Source: Ignelater luminosus | Lineage: Eukaryota; Arthropoda; Insecta; Coleoptera; Elateridae | Assembly (NCBI GenBank): GCA_011009095.1 | Contig: VTPC01002441.1 | Coordinates: forward strand, 32,892-96,891 | Direction of reading: 5' to 3' | Length of the DNA stretch: 64,000 bases | Shown: piece after piece, positions 45,886 to 57,599 of the stretch | How the letters are laid out: the number at the start of each line of letters is the position of its first letter | How positions within the stretch are numbered: position 1 is the stretch's first letter | Notes under the pieces: model-generated | What the model saw: the letters and a program-made list of their open reading frames with translations, nothing else | What the model was told of the DNA's origin: nothing | Database searches by the model: none | Translations under genes and position numbers: made by a program

Positions 45886-46720
45886 TTATAAGGAATGTAG
45901 AGGCAGCAAGTTCAAAATGATCATATGCGCTCTTTTCGTGAACTCCAAAATTTTCATTTGATGGTCTAGCTTGTTTGATAGCAAACGTTGAATATTTTGA
46001 TCTATTTGTAATTCTATCATAATATGCCCATATTTGGCACAGTTTGCTAAAATATGTGATATTGTCAATTGTTCATTGCAGGTTTCACAAATAGGAGAGT
46101 CAATTCCTCTTAACATGCATGAAGAGGTAAGGTAGGTATGTTTGATCCTTAACCTTGTAATTAAACGTCCTTTTCTTATGTTTAACGACTTGACTTTGAT
46201 GCCAAAAAGTCCGTATTCTCCTTTTACATTTGCTGATAAAGTTCATTGCTCTTATAGGAATGCCAATATCGGTTTCCAGAATTATTTCCTGTTTTTGCAG
46301 CTTTTCTATTTCTCCTAATGCCTACGTGAGCTGGAGTTCACTATATGGATTTCTTTGCTATTTTGTACGATGTGATGGGCAAGAGCTAACACCTTTTGTG
46401 CTAGTGGATCTGTAGTGTATCTGTTGGAGACAGCTTATATGGTACTTAAGGAGTCAGAGCATGCAAAGAAGGTATTCTCAGATAAAGTGGCTGTGTATAA
46501 TAAAGCTTACCATATTGAAGATGCACTAGCAATGTTATTAAGACTTCAAGAGCAATACCAACACCGGTTGGAGCTTTTGACTTATTGATACAGATTTTAA
46601 TAGTATCTCTGTAGGAGTCTTATCCTTATCATAGGTAACACAATCAAAGTAGAAAAGAGGCAGTGAAAGTTCCAAGACTGGGAATTACTTAGACTCTCCG
46701 AGCTGGCCAAGTAACGCATT
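45886..46720 (-). pseudogene. Jockey-clade LINE 3' fragment (RNase H and C-terminal tail)
   Basis: On the minus strand, an RNase H-like region reads ENTFFACSDSLSTI (about 46,480), QKVLALAHHIVQNSKEIHIV and PAHVGI (about 46,320). The family tail follows: GRLITRLRIKHTYLTSSCML and SPICETCNEQLTISHILANC (46,080), a Cys/His cluster of the C-x2-C ... H-x4-C type, then EFTKRAHMIILNLL before the stop at 45,886. This is the usual end of insect Jockey-type ORF2 proteins. Stops and shifts are present. The remaining reverse transcriptase is absent. Confidence 0.75.
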
Positions 46721-46724
46721 AGTT

Positions 46725-46955
46725 ATACGTATATTGATGGCAACTTATCTTCAATATGAGTCACTAAATCCCGTTTTTCGGATGATAATCTTTGTTTATT
46801 TTATTCATTTTTGATATATAATTTCTTTAATATATTTTTCCGTTTCAACTCCTTTTTTTGTCTTTTTCTAAGGTTGATCTTTCCCAGGCTATTTCCAATT
46901 TGGCCCTGTGGTACTCACCCTTATCTTTCCGCAGTTGTTCTAGTATAGAGGTTTT
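46725..46955. other. AT-rich spacer
   Basis: Nothing recognised between the Jockey fragment and the Myb/SANT-like gene. Confidence 0.35.
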
Positions 46956-46957
46956 CA

Positions 46958-47490
46958 TTAACCGCTGGTTTTGTCTCGGTGTTTTATAACTAGTGCCTGA
47001 TTATTGGTAACTGCCTCGTCCGAGCTGGTGGATGTTGTCGACAGTATTGGAACTTTAGGCTTAGTGAAGAGAGTTGGCCGATAATTGCGAGACGTGGAAG
47101 GAACTGGTTCATCAATCTCAGATGTTGAAAGAGCTGGCTTGTCATTCTTTAATGTAGCAGGTACATCTACAGTCTCAACAGACAGTACAACATCTGGATG
47201 TATACTATTCTTCTTGCCAAAAATCTCCTTCATCTCAGTGACATATTCGAACACTTTTTTTACCCTTCCAGTCTTCTTATTGTCGACAAATTTCTTGTGA
47301 GTTCTGTCGATAACCCCCCACCGATTCTCGTAATTGGCAGCTATCAGTATGGTTCGAAGCGATTTATTTAACTCTGCAGCAATCACTTTCCGCAATTTCT
47401 TTATTGTTCGTATCGTCATAGTACCAACTTGAGGCTTATACTGGCTGAACAATAAAATCAATCCTCTCGTCTGATTATGGGTCCAAGATA
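46958..47490 (-). CDS. Myb/SANT-like DNA-binding domain protein (main exon)
   Basis: On the minus strand the open frame reads WTHNQTRGLILLFSQYKPQV, then IRTIKKLRKVIAAELNKSL, then NYENRWGVIDRTHKKFVDNK and VFEYVTEMKEIFGKKNSIH. This is the trihelix pattern of Myb/SANT-like (MADF-related) domains of transposon-associated or regulatory proteins: a Trp near the start, an ENRW motif in helix 3, then a Phe-Glu-Tyr and IHP motif. A Ser/Thr/Pro-rich linker fills the rest to the stop at 46,958. An in-frame TAG lies just before the first Trp, in an AATAG|G context that could be a splice acceptor. No frameshift is seen within this 170-codon stretch, so it may be a living gene. Confidence 0.6.
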
Positions 47491-47838
47491 CCTATTCCAC
47501 CGCATTACTGGCACACAATTCAGTACCCTCTTCTTCCACGACCTCCACGTTTGATAACGACAATACTAAGAATTCGTTTAGCTCTTCTACAAATAAAATG
47601 AGTAATCATACAACTAATAATAATTATTATTATTTTTATAACCTACCTTGCATATTCATTTTTCCGTCCTGCAACAATCCAGCACAAATAAAATAAAAAT
47701 AACAAAATTAACAATAATAAACAAATAATAATAACTAACAACAACTAAAGCTAACAATGATTGAATTAACAAAAAAAGATAAAAAAAATAACAAAAAACT
47801 TAAAAAGCACGCAAATATGAACAGTATATAGCACAAGC

Positions 47839-47974
47839 TTACTCGCCGGCAAACAACGAATAAATCGTGGGCATACTGCGAAAACTGATCCAAGTCAAGA
47901 ATTACAGTTTTTGGGAAATTTAAGTTAAACTTGAAAGTCTGATATAAAATCATGTATTTGCCTTCTGCAAACAT
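47839..47974 (-). CDS. Possible upstream exon of the Myb/SANT-like gene
   Basis: A 45-codon frame (NLNFPKTVILDLDQFSQYA) ends at CGGCGA followed by GTAAGC, a good splice donor, and then turns into low-complexity Phe/Leu sequence. A candidate acceptor (TTATTTGTAG) lies near 47,597 and opens a frame with VEVVEEEGTELCASN that leads to the main exon. The phase does not join cleanly, so the model is tentative. Confidence 0.25.
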
Positions 47975-48129
47975 AATTTTGGTGTTAAATGTATAAAATA
48001 CGTTAGTTGATAACCATCTTACCTAGACATTGTGTTTAAACCAGGAGAAAATTGTACTTGGTCACTTTTTGTTATGGAAAAACGTCAGGTATTTTTTGGT
48101 CAAAATAAAAAACTGAATAATAAGAAATA

Positions 48130-49681
48130 TTATTTATGCACTTTAGTAATTATATTCAAGAAATCCACAAACTCACCAATCTCTATGTCTGAATTACTTT
48201 CAAAACTGACTGGTTCGCGTATTGTAGCCTTCCTTTTGTTGTCCGCTGAAATCGATTTATACCACCCATGGTATTCCGGCGGAATTATGTTATTTGAACA
48301 CAACTTAAGGAGGCTATTTTTCTTTTTCTCTGGTATGGATAAAAGCCCTTTATACAATAACGAAATGTTCTTTGGGGTATCAGCTGATCTGCCTCTACCA
48401 AAAACTCTAAGAGTGTTATATTCGGGATCACTATAGTTATACTTAAAAAGAATGCAGCCAGGTTTAGTTTTATCGTAATATTATCTTGATTTTCAACCAT
48501 GACACTTTGTTTCCATTGTCATCTTTGGTTCTGCTTTTTAAAAACACTGAAGCTAGGGATTTTAGATTTGAAAAGTCTGTATACCGTAATCCTTCAACAC
48601 TGTAAGAGCCGCTCTTTTTGTTGCGTCTTTTAGAACGGGCCAACCTGACAACATTCAACAAATTGTTCATAGTAAAAATGGCAACATTTTTCTTGACATT
48701 CTCAATGGCACTATGTATTGAGTCTACCTCTATGTAAGAATGTCCGTTCTCCAAAAAAATATGTTGTAAAATCTAAATGTAAGTATATTCTGTAACGTAC
48801 ATAAATAAGGCGGCGATGAACTGATTGCGATTTTGGCCGCTACAAATATCAGAATATAAACTGATTTCTGCATTTTTATCTGAAAGAGTTTAAATCCACC
48901 TGAGCAATGCTGTTCCAATTTCAGAGCTGTCTTGTTGATCATTAATCTCCGTCTAAGCATAACAAAATTAGTTATTTGGAGGTGCCGTTTCATAAATAGT
49001 ACACTTGTTAGCACACAATTTTATTGAGTAATACATTTGAGACACACTTAAGGATGGTATTTGCAGTATGCTTTGTAAATCAAACAAAGCACTCAAAAAA
49101 GTTTTCTCTTAAGTTGCTCGAAATTTATCGGACCTTTTGGCTGCGATGTTTTGTCCCTTCTTTGTAGATGTTGCTTGTAATCTTCTTCAGCGATAGTGTT
49201 GTCTTTGTACTGGGTGCAAATTTCGCACTGGTCTTTCTTGGGATTAAATAATGACAAGTTATTATTGTTCCCAAACTTCAGAAACACGAGCTTCACCTCG
49301 ACTTTTACACTGTTCCACATAAAGCTCAAACATTTTGCTAATAGACAAATTTGAGTCCAAGTATAACCGCTTGCAACTTTTCCGACAGTAGTGCGATTCC
49401 GTAGTCGGAAAACTTTCAATGTGGTCTTTAACTTTATGTATAAGTACATCTGGCGTTTTATTGTGTGGAGTTTACCTTTCTATTTTGTCATCCAGATCAA
49501 ACATTCCATTTTCGTTTTTGCCGTTTAAAGCATGATCTACTGGACCATGGCTAATAGACAGAGTTTTCAAAAAGACGTTTTTGCACAGTTGAATGATTTC
49601 TGTACCTTTTTTGAAATTGTAGTTGCGGCTAGATCCTTTTCTAAGACCTGTGGCGCTACGAGCCCTGTGAACTTTAGGCAA
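48130..49681 (-). pseudogene. DUF7869-like protein, copy 2
   Basis: A second, divergent member of the family on the same strand. Minus-strand order: KKGTEIIQLCKNVFLKTLSI (49,600), DHIESFPTTESHYCRKSCK (49,420), FNPKKDQCEICTQYKDNTI (49,230), a SSEIGTALLRWI block (about 48,920), then SLYSDICSGQNRNQFIAALF (about 48,850), and ENGHSYIEVDSIHSAIENV (48,750). SYSVEGLRYTDFSNL, YNYSDPEYNTLRVFGRGRSA (48,440) and KKNSLLKLCSNNIIPPEYHG (48,320) follow. The D-x-C-S-G-Q-N-R-N and GHS...D...E motifs correspond to those of copy 1. At least three frameshifts (near 49,230, 48,950 and 48,480) break it. The function of the family is not known to me; a nuclease or transposase role is an inference. Confidence 0.65.
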
Positions 49682-49854
49682 GTAGCTTAAAACATATGAT
49701 AAAATAAAATCCTTTTGGCGTAAATAACTGAGTTTCCAATAATTTAAACAAATAGACCTTCTGTCCTCTTCTCTAAAACTCTAAACACAACTAGACACAC
49801 AATACCAACACCGTTCTGAAAGGAACCGTTTCTTCTTCCATCAATCAAACTAGC

Positions 49855-50150
49855 GTCGCCGATGTGCGGCGACTTGCTGGATGTCCTTTGGCGCCCCACC
49901 ACTTACATGGGCCACCTACGTCGTCGGAAGTCCTGGGGAATCCGGCGTGCGTCTAGCAGCGTCGATGCCTCCAACAACATCATCCCCGCGAATTGGCGCG
50001 GGGTCTGCTTGGTGCCGGTCATCCGTTCACGTCATCTTCACCAAAATTCAGCGAACAGCCAAACGTGCACCTCCAACCTCCGCTTCCAACCAGGCTTAAG
50101 AGAAATTAAATCTTCTAAGGAGCCAGCCGCCTACGACGGAATTTTACAAT
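49855..50150. other. GC-rich island with overlapping ORFs
   Basis: A sharply bounded GC-rich block with CpG-rich runs. It gives open frames of 96 and 72 codons on the plus strand, but no motif is recognised. It may be a piece of a GC-rich element such as the gag-like family, though no shared sequence was noticed. Confidence 0.3.
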
Positions 50151-50383
50151 GAATCACGCATTCTGTAAATTTTGACGTGCACAGAATCTTGCAATTCTCA
50201 CCATTTATAACTTTTGGACCTTGGGTTGGTTTTATTTTGTTTTTACCGTTGTATGGCATACACATTCTTCTTTTTTCCTTGGTTGGTAGTTAACTATCAA
50301 CTTCAAATTTGAACGTGTAACCCTATACAAAAGTGAGCTGTAGCAGTAAAGGAAACTACAATGATGCTTAATACTTTACTTAC

Positions 50384-50600
50384 TTTCACATGCATTTCCG
50401 CACTTTTGACACATAAGAACACTAAATGCTTTCCCCTGCTGAACATCTTGATCTTTAAAGTCTTGTATTGTTTTAAAAACAGCGCCAAAACATAACAACG
50501 CTAATTGACTAACAACACCGAAGCAAAATAGACAGACCAAGTCGACCTGATCAATTTTGTATGTAATCAAAATCGTTCTATGTACTATGTACATAGTCAT
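50384..50600 (-). CDS. Possible exon with a Cys-pair motif
   Basis: The minus-strand frame ends in LMCQKCGNACES (C-x2-C-x3-C) directly at an AAA|GTAAGT splice-donor consensus at about 50,383. It lies 0.7 kb upstream of DUF7869-like copy 2 on the same strand and could be an upstream exon, but no family match is recognised. The Leu/Phe-rich first half may be chance. Confidence 0.2.
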
Positions 50601-50609
50601 TATGAGTGA

Positions 50610-51135
50610 GTTTCCTTTAATAGTTGTACTGCAGGTAAATGACTTGGTCCATTTTTCTGGTAGAACTAAGAACTTCTCTTGATGACTTGGTTATATTAGC
50701 TCCAAACTAGCAAAATTTGACTTGATCAGTTTTCTCAGTATGCCCACGAAATGTAAAAATTGGTATAAATGTTTGGCTTCCGGATTTTTGAGGTTAAAAA
50801 TAGCGACACCTAACGGAAGCTGCATAAACTAAATCGTTCCAACACAAATGATTTCCGACTAGTTTTAAACTAGTGCAATCGTGGCGCATACACTTTGGAA
50901 AAGTACATCAAACTTTAAATTTTTTTTGAGTACCGCAAGCCTCTATTATCAGGGGGTAAGTCCTAAGATTGATTGTGGAGTTGGTTGTGCTAATTTTCTT
51001 TGATTCCTCACAGCTTGTTTCCGGAGATCAGTTTGAAACACCCTAGTGATTGTTTTGTCCACTTTCGTTGTTGGAAGCGGAGGGTTGACATTGGTCCAGA
51101 AAGTCCCCGTTTCCCGCTTGTATATATGATTCACG
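50610..51135. other. Non-coding DNA
   Basis: A 61-codon minus frame (51134-50949) with no motif overlaps a plus frame; otherwise nothing is recognised. Confidence 0.3.
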
Positions 51136-51140
51136 ATCTT

Positions 51141-51148
51141 AGAGAGAC

Positions 51149-51203
<55 letters not shown>
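51141..51203 (+). repeat. (GA)n microsatellite
   Basis: About 60 bases of AG dinucleotides, slightly interrupted in the first 20 bases. Confidence 0.95.
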
Positions 51204-51206
<3 letters not shown>

Positions 51207-51209
51207 CGA

Positions 51210-54200
51210 AAATTTGTTGGTCCAGCCAGCGTTCCTGAGGAGATCATCTTCGCGCCCAAGTAAAACTCTCTATGAGGTGCGGGGAAATCTTGTAAAATTT
51301 TCTGATATTAGAACCCGGTTTGTTATTTGTTAAGGACCTAATAATTAAAAAAAAAAGTTGTAGCATTGATTTAAAGCGAGCTTAAACCATAAGCGTTATG
51401 GATCTTTTTAAATAAAAATAAAAGGGGATTTAGTTAGGAGTAAACAGAAATTGAATCTCAATTCATATTGGTTTTGTAATTGCTGTAATTCAATTTGAAT
51501 CATTCTAATCTTTGCCGATCTTGCGAAATCTAGTGTCACTTGCCGCGTTTAAGAGTTTTTTTTACGCAACTTAGGAAGCAAGTCTTTTAAGTAGCAGTTT
51601 TGTGTATTTCTGTTTCAGGGATAAAAAAAATAATTTTATTGGCCATTTCTGCTCTGTTCTGTTCTCGACGTTTTTCACACAGCTGTGGAAAAACATCGGA
51701 ATTCTCAGTTGGTAAGTCTATGTTGTTATAAACCCATTTCTTAATTGTGTTAGCTTCTTAAGATTGAGTTTTTTTAATTCTCCGACTTTTAGAGTTTAAT
51801 TTTAAAAAAATAGAAACCAGATTTTTATAAATCGCAATTTTACATGAGGTCTCGCACTTAAAATTTTAGATATTTATTTTTCTCTATAAGTGGATTCGGC
51901 GATAGATTTTTATAGTACGCTGAAGTTTAATTTGTAATTTTTTGATAAATTTTTATTTGATCACTTCTTGATATATTTGAACTTTAATTTAAAAATTTAA
52001 ATATTGATAGGTATTTGCGTTAACTTTGTTGTTCACTTTAGTAATGTGTTGATCTAATTGAAATTTTATATTTATTTACTATAATAAAAATTTTGTTTGA
52101 ATTTAATAAAAGATTCCTAGTCAGCGTAATATGCAGGGTGTAGCTAAATTTGCTAGAAATTTACATTTTTATTGTTATATTTGTATGGGTAATGTGGTGG
52201 GTTTTTTTTTCTGAAATATTCTAGGACATTACAGTCCTAGTTAAACTACAGAAGTTTTCTTAATATTGTAAAGCAGGGTTACGTTACAAATGTCTCTTTT
52301 ATTAGTTTCATCATTATCCCTGTTAACCTGTCTTTTTATAATCCTTTTTTTCCTTTATCTTTTGATATACATTCGTTACTTTTTACCTCACTTTTCCATT
52401 TACCCTTGTACACTCTGGTTAAACCTCCTTTTTGTCGTTGTAATTTTTGTTAACTCATTTAAAAAAGAAAGGAAAGACAAGAAAAAAAACGAAAAATAAT
52501 AAAACAGAAAAGTAGAACAGCAGAATAATTCCAAAGATATCTTAGGAGGAAATTAGAAGAGCGGGGTAAATCAGTGAAAGCATAACAAATAAAAATACAA
52601 AGAGGACACAAAGGTGGAACCCGGAAAAATGTATGGAATAAATATCTCAAATTATAACTTTTCCAATCAAACGTGAGAAACTGACATAATTATCAACAAG
52701 ACTAATTATTTTGACAAATTCTATTTTTAAGATTTAAGAATTCAATGTTTCTTTAAATTAAACACATAAATGATCTATTGATAAAGTCACCTCGATTTTA
52801 ATCTTCTCAAATTGATCTGAAAGCCTGAAGTAATTAATTTCTCCCAATTACATCTTTGCATTGACCTAATCAAATTTTAAATGTAGGTGATGCTCATTAA
52901 TTATTGCTAAATACATAGTACAGAGTATTAAATGCAATATTTATTAAATTAAAGCTCATAATATTTTATAGCAGTAATTGGTATCTCAAATATTATTAAG
53001 AATCACATAGCTAATAGTCATTGCATTATTGCAAAGTCATATTTATTAAAAAATATCTTTCCACTCAGATAATTCAGTACAGTTTAATAATGATTTATTA
53101 CTAGTCTAACATGTAATGTCATACATTAGAAAAACATTCTTGTTATCATAATCAGTACTTGGTTTTACATATTTTTGTTGAATTAATAAGGCGTTTTAAT
53201 ACCCAGAGGTCTATGTAAACAAAAACAAAAGTAGAATAACCCAAATAACTTGAGTCTTATAAAAGGAAATCCGCCCAAATACCTTCTTTTAAGAGACATA
53301 CTAAAACAGTAATCATCATATTGGAAGTCTACCCTATCTGATTACTTTATCTCGTTTTTGTAAGCATTCACCTAGAATTCTGCGGTATTATTATTATTAT
53401 ACCGAGAAGATGTCGAGTTTTTCACACAGATCTCTAATTCAGATAATCCGCTAACTCCCTAATTGTGTAAGTTCTCAATTTCTTTTATTCATACAAATTC
53501 AAATTAAGAATTGAATTAATTTGGATTTTCCATAATTAACATTCAGATTTGAATAGAGTCAATATTGTAAAACTAATTAAATATCTTATGTCGACCTTAA
53601 TGTAATTACCGTTTGAAATTTCTTCGATTAATATCATAATAATAACATTTTTATTATTGTAACACGCATAACTTTTTTATAAAAGCAAATTAATGAAATT
53701 CATTCAATTTCACTCAAGGTGTTGCATGATATTTGAGAAAGCATCGATTTAAAAGAAAGAAATTCGAAAAACTACATATGTATAATAAATTTAATTGCAA
53801 CCGTTCTACAACTAATCTCGATCATAAAAGAAACGTTTCACGCACGGTCCATAAATCAAAAAAGTGAAATGAAAATCGGTGAACGTTATAAAACGATTAT
53901 GTTCAATAACATAATAAGCACAACAATAGGTATGGAGCTGAGAAAGCAAACCGTTTTAATAAATCATAACTATTATGTTGTTAAATCTATAGCAGAATTT
54001 GTCGGCATTCTTTAATCTTGAATTTTTAAGGTTTCTCATATCAAGTTGACACAGTTAATATAACAAGAGGTAGACATGTTGCGGTAGTAACTGTATGTAT
54101 AGTTAATTCTTTTGAATTAAGTCCCATCGCATTTTTTCTACTTCGAAGTTTAATTTTCAATTTTAAATGTAATTAATGTCAAAACTCTTTAGTTTTAGCT

Positions 54201-54600
54201 ATTGGATGAAAATTAAAATTAAAATTTCAACCAACCAATAGCTCGCTCTCGTTTAGAGTGCAGAGCTGGACAGTAATTGCATTACTTGGTAATTATATTA
54301 CTTTGTTAAAAAGGTCATGATAATGGGTAATTTTTAATGTTTGCCTAGAAATAATGCCAAATTACTTTGAATTTACAAACTATATAGTGTGTAAATTATA
54401 GAAAGATGCCATCTTTCGGGGAGAGATGTAAAGCTATGAGTCCCGTGCAACACAATGAGTTGCACTTAAAATGGTTCCTATCGAGAGTTCGGCTAATAAT
54501 TCTAGTTGGCGATGAAAGAACATAGTAATTGAAGACAGGAGGTCCAAGAAAATCACAACTCAAAGTCTCATTCATAAAACAACAAGTTTTTCTAAATTTT
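51210..54600. other. Long AT-rich non-coding region
   Basis: No coding sequence or element recognised over 3.4 kb. A splice-donor-like GTAAGT at about 51,711 follows a GC-richer patch but has no supporting ORF. A T-rich frame at 52,290-52,499 is low complexity. A short ATT microsatellite is at about 53,390. Confidence 0.4.
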
Positions 54601-54612
54601 TTAGTTTATCAC

Positions 54613-55660
54613 CTAGTTTTCAAATTGATATGTCATTACACTTCGTACTATACTGTTGTAGATTATCCTTTTTGTGTTTTTCGTTAAGTGCCTGTCCCAT
54701 ATCACTGAATGTAGTTGTTTTATATTCTTTCTTGTTTGTCTCAACCTATACTGTATTTCGTTGTCTGTTATAGCTTCTTTAGTCAGGATGAACCCTAAAA
54801 AATTAAAGTCCTTCGTTTTTTTAATTTCTGTTACTGCATTTACTTCATCTAGTTCTAAATGTTTTACTTCTTCATCCATGGTTGTCAGATACTCAGTCCT
54901 GTTAAAATTTATCTCTAAACCATGTTTGTTATACCCTTCCTTCAATCTTCGTATCATAAAACTGAGATCTTTTTTACCCTGTGAGATCGTCAGCGCAGCT
55001 TGGAATGTGTAAGTATTCATTTCTAACTGGGATTCCCATTTCTTCCCACTTTCTTTTTCATATTGCCAAGATTTGCTTTAGAAATATTTTAAATAGTGTT
55101 GGTGAAGTCAAGCAGTTTGGTAACAGTCTTTGGTTGTCTTTAACTTATCACGTAATCTCTTTCCTATTTTTACTTGTACGGTATTGTAAAGATTTTCTAC
55201 TGCTTTAGTTAGGTGGTCTTGAATCCCGTTCCTTTCTTGTTTCCCACGCTTTGTTTCTTGGGACAGATTTGCATGCTTTTTTAAGATCGATGCAGGCCAA
55301 ATGCACGTCGCTATTTTTCGTCTTTTTCTTTTCCATGACCTGTTGGAGGATATAGATATGGGGTCAATGCATGATTTCCCAGCAGTAAAAACTGTTTGGT
55401 CTTCTCCAATTCTACCTGTAACTTGTTCGTCCAGTTTATTTTTTACTATCTTTCCGTAAATTCTGCCCATTGATGATACTACGCTAACGCCTCGATAGTT
55501 TTTGCATATTCTATAATTTTCTTTTTTGAAAATGGATGTTATGTATGCTATAGTCCATTTCTGTGGAAGTTCTTCACCATTGACTGCTGATTGAGACATT
55601 TGATGGATCATTCGGAAAAGTTTTTTAGTTCCAGTCCTTTAATATTATCTTGTAAGCTTC
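54613..55660 (-). pseudogene. LINE reverse transcriptase fragment
   Basis: On the minus strand: GEELPQKWTIAYITSIFKKE and YRGVSVVSSMGRIYGKIVK (55,550-55,440), then GRIGEDQTVFTAGKSCID (55,400), a degraded palm, and LSFMIRRLKEGYNKHGLEI (54,970) with DFNFLGFILTKEAITDNEI and TKNTKRIIYNSIVRSVMTY (54,650). At the active site (about 55,000) the frame reads FQAALTIS, while the Ala-Asp-Asp-Leu codons sit in a neighbouring frame, so a small indel broke the motif. Endonuclease and C-terminal tail are absent, and the gag-like copy 3 starts within 15 bases of the upstream end. Confidence 0.85.
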
Positions 55661-55673
55661 CGCAACGTTGTAC

Positions 55674-57280
55674 CATGGCAGAGGAAAAAAAGTCCCCACC
55701 ACCAACACAACAGATACGCGAACGGATGCAGACCAATCGTCTTCACATCAACAAGATGAATGACATGATCTCTTGTAGGGTCAACACGATGCAGCAATTT
55801 CATGCTCTGCAAAGTGCTCTCTTACAGTTGCGTCAAGTGAAGCTCTAGTGAGACCGAAGACTTACGCCCCTCTGCCTTGTTGCTGAAGACGATTTGACTA
55901 CCAAGGGTCTACGATAACCAACGACCGCTGCAGTAGACACAATAGAGAGCTTACCAACAGCCTCAACCTCGAAGGGGGACGAATCCATACAAACAGATAT
56001 AATTTACAATTTACTTCGAGAAAAATATAATAACATAAAAATAGAAAAATACGAGATTACTACGAAGATATAAAAATATGAATAAAAAAAGAATAAGCAT
56101 TGCAAGTTCGCTGAAAGACACACAAGTCCACTGAAAGACGAACTTACAAAATTTATAAGTATTTACGAAGACGTTTTTCTACCGGCTCTAGAGTCTAAAG
56201 TTATCCTTTGGCCAACCTTTTTTTTTGGTGACGTATCGCTAATAACAGAGTTGTCACTATCCGCCTTTTTGGCTGAGATGAAACAGGAGAGGTGGATAAT
56301 GCGAATGGGCTGCTATTTTGCGTTGGCAAGACTTGTCTCAGACAGAGAATTTAACTTAAAAGTAGCAAGCGTAATAGCGAATGGCGGAAGGATCGCTGTA
56401 GTAGATTCATTAGAAAAGTCTCTATAAGTAATCTTTTTTGATTCTCCTAACGAACTTTAAGTCACCAGCTATATTTCTAATGCTACGAGATATAAGAAAT
56501 GGACTAATCTTAGAGAAATTTCCATCAACTATTTCTATTGCAAGGAAATTTAGCTCAGATAAACTTACGGGCTGCTTAACATTATTTACTGATTTCTCTT
56601 TAACGTTTGGGAAAGATCTAGCAGTTTTTTTCTTCTTCTCCGATAAGAGGAAGCGATTTATCCACAATCCTACATGAAGCTTTGTCATTACTTACTGAAG
56701 AAGACAGTAAATTGTTAGAGGAGAAAGCAATTCAGGTGTTTGCTCTTTCATCACCATAGTTCTCAAAACTGTCAAACGTACTCATGTTTGATCTGACGAA
56801 AAGGAAAGACCACAGCAGTGCTCCCAAACTGCACTTAGGCTAATTACAACCGAAGGGCGTCAGGACACCCGGGATTGCGAATTTGTTATAAAGGTTTACT
56901 TTTCTAGATCCGCTGCATTTGCAAGAATTCCCAACATTATGCAGGATATGACTCTTCGACACGTTCATGCGGTCTTGATTAGAATCTTACCAGATCCTGG
57001 ACAATAAACGGAAGTGGGAGAAAAGGACAAAAGCGTCAACAAGAGGAAAGTAAAGCAAGGAGGAAAGAAGAGCATGTAAAAACAAAAGAACTATCCTCGA
57101 TGATGACTAGGATTGGGGGGATGGTCAAGCTGGGAAACATGGCCAAGAAGAACCCTACTACCGACAGCCTCACGTCTGACCCATCTGGCCAAATTTACAG
57201 AAATTCTGGAAGGCATCACTAGATTTATTAATGACTCCATTGTTGATTTACCGGGGACAAACATGAGCACTTAGAACAAG
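55674..57280 (+). pseudogene. Gag-like retroelement ORF1, copy 3
   Basis: Starts with ATGGCAGAG (55,674), then KKSPPPTQQIRERMQTNRLH, which parallels copy 1. Frames broken by stops continue with FLAEMKQERWIMRMGCYFAL and FNLKVASVIANGGRIAVVD near 56,290-56,400, and a basic Lys-rich stretch (57,010-57,090). The block AKFTEILEGITRFI at 57,185 parallels the start of copy 2. The PRE_C2HC domain and zinc knuckles of copy 2 are missing here. The order shows that copies 1 and 2 are different pieces of one longer ORF1. Confidence 0.6.
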
Positions 57281-57507
57281 AAGTCTTGATTTTCCATAGT
57301 TGTAATAAAATCGTTTGGTCTTTAATCTAGGACACGAGGAAAACGTTTTAGAGACTTCTTGAACTCTTTAGAAAACCCCAAACTATCTATTTTCTGAACA
57401 AATGACGCTTTTGTAACCACGTAAGCCAAATTAGATTCGAAGTTGTTTTGTTTTTAGTCTTCATCTTCATTTCTTTTCCGTTGTGCTATCGAATTGAATG
57501 AAATTTC

Positions 57508-57587
57508 TGTATGGATGTTACTTTCCTTTGTTAAGTCTTACCTCCATCTCTAAGAGCAGAATTGTCTTTGGCAATTTTAGATAAACT
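57508..57587 (+). repeat. Shared 3' segment of the gag-like family (partner of 30,315)
   Basis: Aligns without gaps to 30,315-30,394. A shorter related stretch (TTACTTTCGTTTGTTATGTC) recurs at about 57,667. Confidence 0.7.
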
Positions 57588-57599
57588 CATTGCGGTAAT

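Noticed and set aside
51600..51720. GC-richer patch followed by a GTAAGT donor, resembling a first exon
   Set aside because: No open frame of useful length and no downstream acceptor with coding sequence.
54255..54320. CAGAGCTGGACAGTAATTGC-type sequence resembling a hAT transposon end
   Set aside because: No inverted partner or 8-bp duplication could be found within the surrounding DNA.
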